The translations under genes and the position numbers were made by a program. A stretch of 25,443 nucleotides of DNA from a virus. Position 1 is the first letter of the stretch; the number at the start of each line of letters is the position of its first letter. The notes below the pieces were generated by a model. That model ran no database searches and had not been told where the DNA came from. It saw only the letters and a program-made list of their open reading frames with translations. The DNA lies in the IMG/VR virus record IMGVR_UViG_3300000101_000015, positions 35,858 to 61,300 of that record; one strand, given 5' to 3'. Below are positions 21,120-25,443 of the stretch, piece after piece.

Positions 21120-21268
21120 TGGGAGACTGGGCATTAGAGATAGCATTTCACTGGCCGCATGATAGGTTGGCTTTAGGTTGGGATTATATTGCTCCAGATG
21201 GAGAGTATAATTATACAACAATGAAACTATATTTATTATTTGCTACATTAACATTAGATATATCATGA
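21119..21268 (+). CDS. Small Trp-rich protein of unknown function
   Basis: 49 aa, starting within TAATG and ending in ATGA, so it overlaps both neighbours (1 nt and 4 nt). Residues 3-31 are aromatic-rich (GDWALEIAFHWPHD then LGWDY), and the C-terminus is a hydrophobic stretch (MKLYLLFATLTLDI) that may be a short membrane or packing helix. I do not recognise a family with confidence. Confidence 0.5.
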   Translation: MGDWALEIAFHWPHDRLALGWDYIAPDGEYNYTTMKLYLLFATLTLDIS

Positions 21269-21495
21269 AGAAATATAAAGGAGGAGGAGGTCTAAAACCT
21301 CAAAAAATGACAAGACAAAAGACTAAGTTGTTATGTAAAATGGTTGACGGTGGTCAAACAGGAGACATAATGATGGATTCTTTACAACAAAAAATGACAT
21401 TAGGCAGTAATGCTAAAAGGCTTGCAAAAAAAGCTGATGGCTCTGAACAAATGCAATCATATAAAATGGGTGGGTGGACTCACTCTGGAAAATAA
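21265..21495 (+). CDS. Small basic Gly-rich protein of unknown function
   Basis: 76 aa, basic, with YKGGGG near the N-terminus and SYKMGGW near the C-terminus. It starts in a 4-nt ATGA overlap with the gene before and ends 3 nt before the next ATG. The Tyr/Lys-GG motif is reminiscent of the GG-rich small proteins at 22772 and 23069, which suggests a shared role, perhaps minor virion components. No enzyme motif seen. Confidence 0.6.
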   Translation: MKKYKGGGGLKPQKMTRQKTKLLCKMVDGGQTGDIMMDSLQQKMTLGSNAKRLAKKADGSEQMQSYKMGGWTHSGK

Positions 21496-21498
21496 GAT

Positions 21499-22347
21499 AT
21501 GAATATTTTAACTGACATATTAAGTTTAATAAAAAGAGGTAAGTTTACTGATGTAGCTAGCAATGATGATGTTATTGTATTAGGTATGTGGAATGAAAAA
21601 CCAGAAATGACTGGTGTAGCATCTCCTATTCCTTACAAGTCAGTTAAACTAATCAAAGTAAGAGATCTGGCTAAGTCAGAAAACTGTGATTATACAAACG
21701 TTCCTGCTATACCAGCGGGAGGTACTGTTGGTATATATAAAGGAAATGTAATAGATCCTACAACTAAGAAATGCACTGTTTCTTTTAGGAGCCTAAAGTC
21801 TTTAAGTAGTAATTTAACTTTAGCTGTTTCAGCAGATGATAATTATATAGAGATTACAACAGAAGGTGAACCTAATCTAGCAGCTAATGTAGGAACAGGT
21901 GCTGGTATATGGAAAAACAAAATAGGTGAGACACTTAACTTTAAGTCATTAAAACCAGGAAATAATATATCATTTACTGAAGCAGCAGATGAAATAACTA
22001 TTTCTAGTTCACAATCTTTACCATATACATCTTTTGTACAATTATTATCTCAAGATGGTTCAGTACCACCTACAGGTCCTATTTTAGAAAACTCTGCAGG
22101 TATAACTATTAATTGGGTGTATAATCAAGCTGGACAGTATGTAGCTACATATTCTACACCTTTAGCAGATATAAATAAAACAGCAATAACATGTTCTCAA
22201 ACTACAAAAACATCAAGCGGAGGTGTAATAGTAAGTGTTACTAGTAGCTTTGCAACAGGTTTTAACATAACAACTATTAATACTAGCAATCAAGGAGTTG
22301 ATAGTCAACTTTTAGGAGCTGTATTAGAAATAAGAATTTACCCATAA
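21499..22347 (+). CDS. Probable tail appendage/fiber protein (short)
   Basis: 282 aa. The first 20 residues form an amphipathic helix, then a globular part, then a segment GIWKNKIGETLNFKSLKPG followed by NNISFTEAADEITISS, the pattern common in phage tail-fiber shafts. The C-terminal 100 residues are Thr/Ser-rich beta strands (for example TITCSQTTKTSSGG-like composition) ending in EIRIYP, as in small trimeric fiber tips. The NNI...ITISS element also occurs three times in the larger appendage gene at 23880, so the two probably share fold and location. The start follows the previous stop by 3 nt. Confidence 0.6.
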   Translation: MNILTDILSLIKRGKFTDVASNDDVIVLGMWNEKPEMTGVASPIPYKSVKLIKVRDLAKSENCDYTNVPAIPAGGTVGIYKGNVIDPTTKKCTVSFRSLKSLSSNLTLAVSADDNYIEITTEGEPNLAANVGTGAGIWKNKIGETLNFKSLKPGNNISFTEAADEITISSSQSLPYTSFVQLLSQDGSVPPTGPILENSAGITINWVYNQAGQYVATYSTPLADINKTAITCSQTTKTSSGGVIVSVTSSFATGFNITTINTSNQGVDSQLLGAVLEIRIYP

Positions 22348-22351
22348 TATT

Positions 22352-22768
22352 ATGCCAAATTTTATAACAAAATTATTTTCAAGCGGTGCAACTAAATTAG
22401 TTGAAGGAATAGGTGGTGTCTTAGATGAGCTTATTACATCTAAAGATGAAAAGCTTGCTGCTGAATTAAAAATAAAAGAGTTGATAGCCAGACATGAAGT
22501 TGAAATGGAAACAGAAATAACTTCAAGGTGGGCCTCAGACATGAATTCAGATTCATGGCTCAGCAAAAATGTGAGACCTATGGTTCTTATATTCTTAGTT
22601 GTATCAACAGTAATATTAGTATTTATAGACGCTGGAGTTATAGAGTTTATAGTAGAAGACAAGTGGGTAGACTTACTACAATTAGTTTTAATAACAGTAA
22701 TTGGTGCTTACTTTGGTGGAAGGTCAATGGAAAAAGTAAAAAATAGCAGTAATAAAAAAAAAGATTAA
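22352..22768 (+). CDS. Holin, 3TM family (GTA-type)
   Basis: 138 aa. The N-terminal region (about 1-65) is amphipathic and charged (GIGGVLDELITSKDEKLAAELK, split helix), followed by WLSKNVRPM (69-77), the hallmark of the holin 3TM family, membrane helices at about 75-98 and 104-122, and the ending GAYFGGRSMEK typical of that family. Holins permeabilise the inner membrane at the end of infection. It lies within the structural operon, 4 nt after the appendage gene and 3 nt before the next gene. No endolysin or spanin is visible nearby; it may lie outside the window. Confidence 0.8.
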   Translation: MPNFITKLFSSGATKLVEGIGGVLDELITSKDEKLAAELKIKELIARHEVEMETEITSRWASDMNSDSWLSKNVRPMVLIFLVVSTVILVFIDAGVIEFIVEDKWVDLLQLVLITVIGAYFGGRSMEKVKNSSNKKKD

Positions 22769-22771
22769 GAT

Positions 22772-23053
22772 ATGGCAAAAAAAAATATAACACCAAATAA
22801 AGAGCGTATGTATTCATATGCTAAAAATGGTGGTCTTAATGGATTTAGAAACGGTGGAAGTGTTTTAGATAAAAAACAAATAGGGGGAATTGCTAAAGCT
22901 CTTAAACCTATTATTAAAAAAGCAAGTTCATCACTTAAGAATCTTGCAGGTGAGTGGGTTGATAAAGGAAAATTACCTATAAAAGAATCAACAATAGATG
23001 CTTTTTTAAATGAGACACCAAAAAAAGTAGTAAAGAAAAAAATTAAAAATTAA
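22772..23053 (+). CDS. Small basic GG-rich protein, paralog A
   Basis: 93 aa, pI clearly basic. Residues 6-32 (ITPNKERMYSYAKNGGL, then FRNGGSVL) match residues 37-64 of the gene at 23069, so the two share a module. After the module comes an amphipathic Lys-rich helix region (IAKALKPIIKKASSSLKNLAG) and a Lys-rich C-terminus. Function unknown; the position among virion and lysis genes suggests a minor structural or DNA-associated protein. It starts 3 nt after the holin stop. Confidence 0.6.
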   Translation: MAKKNITPNKERMYSYAKNGGLNGFRNGGSVLDKKQIGGIAKALKPIIKKASSSLKNLAGEWVDKGKLPIKESTIDAFLNETPKKVVKKKIKN

Positions 23054-23068
23054 ATAAAATTAAAAGCT

Positions 23069-23287
23069 ATGTCAAACAATATGAAAAAGAAAAGTGGTCA
23101 GGCACTTTTTAATAAATTAAAAGGAATGGGTTACAAGCAAGTAGGTGGTGAAAGCTACGGTGCAGGTAACGGTGATATGACACCAGCCAAAGAAAGAATG
23201 AATTCATACGCTGATGGCGGTGGACTTATGGGTTATGCAAAAAGAGGTGGTTGTGTTTTATCAGGAATGAATAAAAAAGGAAAATAA
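23069..23287 (+). CDS. Small basic GG-rich protein, paralog B
   Basis: 72 aa. Residues 37-64 carry the module TPxKERMxSYAxxGGLxG followed by GGxVL, shared with the preceding gene. Its N-terminal half differs (QALFNKLKGMGYKQVGG). It ends in a basic tail and is 2 nt from the next gene. No known family recognised. Confidence 0.6.
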   Translation: MSNNMKKKSGQALFNKLKGMGYKQVGGESYGAGNGDMTPAKERMNSYADGGGLMGYAKRGGCVLSGMNKKGK

Positions 23288-23289
23288 TC

Positions 23290-23514
23290 ATGGGAAAAAA
23301 GATATCATTTCCTCTAGGGGACGGCAAGGTAAAGAATGGATATTTTGATCCAACTTCTATACCATCAAAAATTCAGGCAAAGAAAAATGCTACAGCTACA
23401 GCAACTAGAATGCGTATGGCAGCACGGGGTGTTGAAATAAAACGTACATCTACTAGAGCTGCAGAGCCAGTTCAATCAGAAGCATTTAAAAGCGGATATA
23501 GAAAAGGTAAATAA
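23290..23514 (+). CDS. Small basic protein of unknown function
   Basis: 74 aa, rich in Lys, Arg, Ala and Thr (for example ATATATRMRMAARG), with a helical middle and a basic C-terminus ending GYRKGK. It starts 2 nt after the previous stop. It lacks the GG module. The composition suits a protein bound to DNA or to the capsid interior, but no motif proves it. Confidence 0.6.
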   Translation: MGKKISFPLGDGKVKNGYFDPTSIPSKIQAKKNATATATRMRMAARGVEIKRTSTRAAEPVQSEAFKSGYRKGK

Positions 23515-23524
23515 ATAAAATACT

Positions 23525-23869
23525 ATGGCAATATTAACTGCACAACAAATAACACAAGTAGGTTTAAAACCTACTACAGTAACTCCAGCAGTGGCTGGAG
23601 ATAAACTATCAAATACAGGAAAGCAATTTTTTCACGTTGAAAATGGAGGAGCTGCAGCATTAACTGCTACCGTAATACCTGTAGTAACAACAGTAGTAGA
23701 TCCTTTATTAGGAACTTTAACTAAAGAGAATGCTGTATTAAGTTTATCTGCTGGTGAAGAAGGTTTTTTAGGACCTTTTGAAGTTGATGCCTTTAATGAT
23801 GTAGATGGTAATATAACAATAACATGTACGGCACAGACTAGCGTTAAGCTATCTGCACTATACTTATAA
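23525..23869 (+). CDS. Probable capsid decoration or minor structural protein
   Basis: 114 aa, nearly all beta-rich. It opens with MAILTAQQITQVGLKPT, then FFHVENGG, a long Ala/Thr/Val strand region, and GEEGFLGPFEVDAFND before the final strands. This layout (MA.TAQQI...GL.PT...H..NGG...GPF) is what small phage decoration or auxiliary capsid proteins show. It would be made in large amount and attach to the outer shell. The call rests on the overall pattern and position next to an appendage gene. Confidence 0.55.
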   Translation: MAILTAQQITQVGLKPTTVTPAVAGDKLSNTGKQFFHVENGGAAALTATVIPVVTTVVDPLLGTLTKENAVLSLSAGEEGFLGPFEVDAFNDVDGNITITCTAQTSVKLSALYL

Positions 23870-23879
23870 AAAACAAAAA

Positions 23880-25443
23880 ATGGGTTCACTACTGCAAGAC
23901 GTAATTGGTTTATTTGCCAAGAAAAAATATGCTCCAAAACCGTATGATATAGATACTGATGGTAAGGATGATTATTTAATTCTATCTTCAAAACAAGATA
24001 GTGCATTAAATGTTATGGCATATTTGCCAAAACTTGACCAAGAACTAATATCAATATATGATCTTGTTGCTGCTATTACTACTTCTACTAATACTACATA
24101 TGATTATAGTAGTGCAGAATTTAAAGGTGGTGTTGATTTAATACTTACCGGATCAGATGCTACTATAGATATAGTAAAGCTTTATGGTGGTACTAATATT
24201 AGTATAACTGATGATGGTTCTAATAATGTAACTATAAGTAGTACAGATCAATTTGTTGGAACTGTTACTAGTGTAGATGCTGCTACTAATGGAAATGCAA
24301 TTGCAGTCTCTGGAGGTCCTATCACAACTGCTGGTGTTCTTACATTTAATTACTTGGGTAATGCAACTCAGTATGTTAATGGTGCTGGAGACTTAGAAAC
24401 TTTCCCAGTTTTATTTACTAATTGGAGAATTAATGACGGCTTTGCAACAGGTAGTGTTACTGACGGTGAAGTAGTTCAATTTCTAGGTGGTAATAAAATA
24501 GCTACATCACTTACATTAGCAGGAGGTAATCCAGAAAAATTAACTATTAGTCACATTGATACAACTAGAGTAGATACAGCATCATCTGAATCACCTGCAT
24601 TTGGTACTTCATTTGAGGTTGTTGACAAAATAATTCAAGATGCAACTGGGCATCCTGTACAGGTAAACTTTAAAACAGTAACTCTACCAACACCTGCAGC
24701 AGCAAGTAATACTACATATGATTTAGGTGGTCAAGCAAGCGGTGCTGCTGGTGTAAACTATTCTATAGATTTAAGTGGATCAGACGGCTCATTAGATAAA
24801 GTAATTCTTGAAGCTGGTAATAACATTACATTAACAGATCAGGGTAATGATACAGTAGAAATAAGTTCTATAGATAATAATACAACATATACTCTTAGTG
24901 GTCAACAGTCTGGTGGTACAAACTATGCAGTCAACTTAGAGGATTCAAACAGTGTTCTTAGTACATTATTTTTAAATGCAGGAACTAATATAACATTAAC
25001 ACAAGCAGGTAATGGAGTAACTATAGACGCTTCTGGTGGTTCTGGTTCCGTTACTAGTGTTGGTTTATCAGCACCTCCTGCATTTGTTGTTTCAGGATCT
25101 CCTGTAACAGGGTCAGGTACTCTTTCATTTTCAGGTGCAGGTACTGCACAACAATATATAGATGGTACAGGAACTTTACAAACATTCCCTTCTGTAGGGA
25201 CAGGGACAGTAACAAGTGTAGGGCTTGCTATGGATGGAAATGCAGTTAGTGTTAATGGTACGCCAGTAACAACCAGTGGAGTTTTAGATATATCTTGGAT
25301 TGGATCAGCTAGTCAATATGTAAATGGAGAAGGTAATTTAGTTGCTTTCCCTACTATCCCTTCTTCAGTACCAGTTATGTCATCTACTGTTACCGGAACA
25401 GGTAAACTATGGGATGATACAGTACAGCTTGAAGCAGCCGAGG
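23880..25443 (+). CDS. Repeat-built tail appendage/fiber protein (3' partial)
   Basis: About 521 codons are seen; the frame is open at the right edge, so the C-terminus is missing. The N-terminus (SLLQDVIGLFAKKKYAP) is an amphipathic helix like that of the 21499 gene and may anchor the protein to the virion. The rest is made of two repeat types. Type A (about 50 aa: GTVTSV, then VSGxPxTTxGxL, then QYVNGxGxLxxFP) occurs at residues 127-176, 389-437 and 442-491. Type B (about 50 aa: TTYxL, then LxxGxNIxxT, then IS) occurs at 72-121, 278-330 and 335-385. Such Gly/Ser/Thr-rich beta repeats form the shafts of fibers that contact host cells. The start follows the decoration-like gene by 10 nt. Confidence 0.75.
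   Translation, partial: MGSLLQDVIGLFAKKKYAPKPYDIDTDGKDDYLILSSKQDSALNVMAYLPKLDQELISIYDLVAAITTSTNTTYDYSSAEFKGGVDLILTGSDATIDIVKLYGGTNISITDDGSNNVTISSTDQFVGTVTSVDAATNGNAIAVSGGPITTAGVLTFNYLGNATQYVNGAGDLETFPVLFTNWRINDGFATGSVTDGEVVQFLGGNKIATSLTLAGGNPEKLTISHIDTTRVDTASSESPAFGTSFEVVDKIIQDATGHPVQVNFKTVTLPTPAAASNTTYDLGGQASGAAGVNYSIDLSGSDGSLDKVILEAGNNITLTDQGNDTVEISSIDNNTTYTLSGQQSGGTNYAVNLEDSNSVLSTLFLNAGTNITLTQAGNGVTIDASGGSGSVTSVGLSAPPAFVVSGSPVTGSGTLSFSGAGTAQQYIDGTGTLQTFPSVGTGTVTSVGLAMDGNAVSVNGTPVTTSGVLDISWIGSASQYVNGEGNLVAFPTIPSSVPVMSSTVTGTGKLWDDTVQLEAAE
24093..25352 (+). repeat. Two families of coding repeats in the appendage gene
   Basis: Type B units at 24093-24242, 24711-24869 and 24882-25034; type A units at 24258-24407, 25044-25190 and 25203-25352. 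The order is B-A-unique-B-B-A-A. Conservation is at protein level, with many synonymous differences between copies, so the duplications look old and selected rather than recent. Confidence 0.75.

Noticed and set aside
22528-22746. 72-codon plus-strand frame overlapping the 3TM holin
   Set aside because: It lies within the holin in another frame, with Trp/Ser/Arg-heavy composition and no coupling to neighbours.
23632-24006. 124-codon minus-strand frame across the decoration-like and appendage genes
   Set aside because: It spans two plus-strand genes and their junction, which marks it as a chance opening.
24093-25352. Possible CRISPR-like or DNA-level tandem repeats
   Set aside because: The repeats are in frame, about 150 nt each, and conserved as protein with synonymous differences, so they are fiber repeats.

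Overview
The window looks like part of a lytic, AT-rich tailed phage of Bacteroidota, most likely a crAss-like phage (Crassvirales) or a close relative. The main reason is a giant protein of at least 3,789 residues with the motif DFDID in a double-psi beta-barrel context. That motif is the catalytic metal loop of the crAss-like virion RNA polymerase (the gp66 type of Cellulophaga phage phi14:2). Supporting signs are the lack of Shine-Dalgarno sequences, promoter boxes of the Bacteroidota TTG/TAnnTTTG type, very tight gene packing, and appendage proteins built from repeats common in marine Bacteroidota phages. The host is inferred, not proven.

Layout. (1) Bases 1-17188, plus strand: two giant genes 3 nt apart. 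The first is open at the left edge and carries a zincin metalloprotease motif (HEAFH), the RNA polymerase core, a NADAR-like domain and a sliding-clamp-type motif (QLDLF). The second (1,921 aa) carries what look like inactivated versions of a zincin and a PD-(D/E)XK nuclease, followed by long helical regions with a few hydrophobic helices, as expected of capsid cargo or ejection proteins. (2) 17279-17692, plus: a small multi-span membrane protein, probably a holin. After it come a possible zinc-ribbon reading frame without an ATG and a Rho-independent terminator. (3) 17802-20707, minus: a 62-aa membrane protein, then nrdB and nrdA for a class I ribonucleotide reductase, with a terminator-like hairpin between the small gene and nrdB. 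(4) 20708-20852: a divergent control region with overlapping promoter-like boxes and a perfect 8-bp inverted repeat. (5) 20853 to the right edge, plus: a tightly coupled run of small genes, two probable tail-appendage proteins, a 3TM-type holin, two paralogous small GG-rich proteins and a decoration-like protein. The last appendage gene runs off the right edge.

How it fits together. The two giant proteins are probably packaged in the capsid and injected, with the polymerase transcribing early phage genes. The reductase supplies deoxynucleotides for replication. The rightward module makes lysis and structural proteins. The divergent region at about 20.8 kb is the natural switch between the nucleotide-metabolism arm and the structural arm. 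I saw no tRNA, rRNA, CRISPR array, insertion sequence or integrase. No gene-free stretch exceeds about 150 nt.
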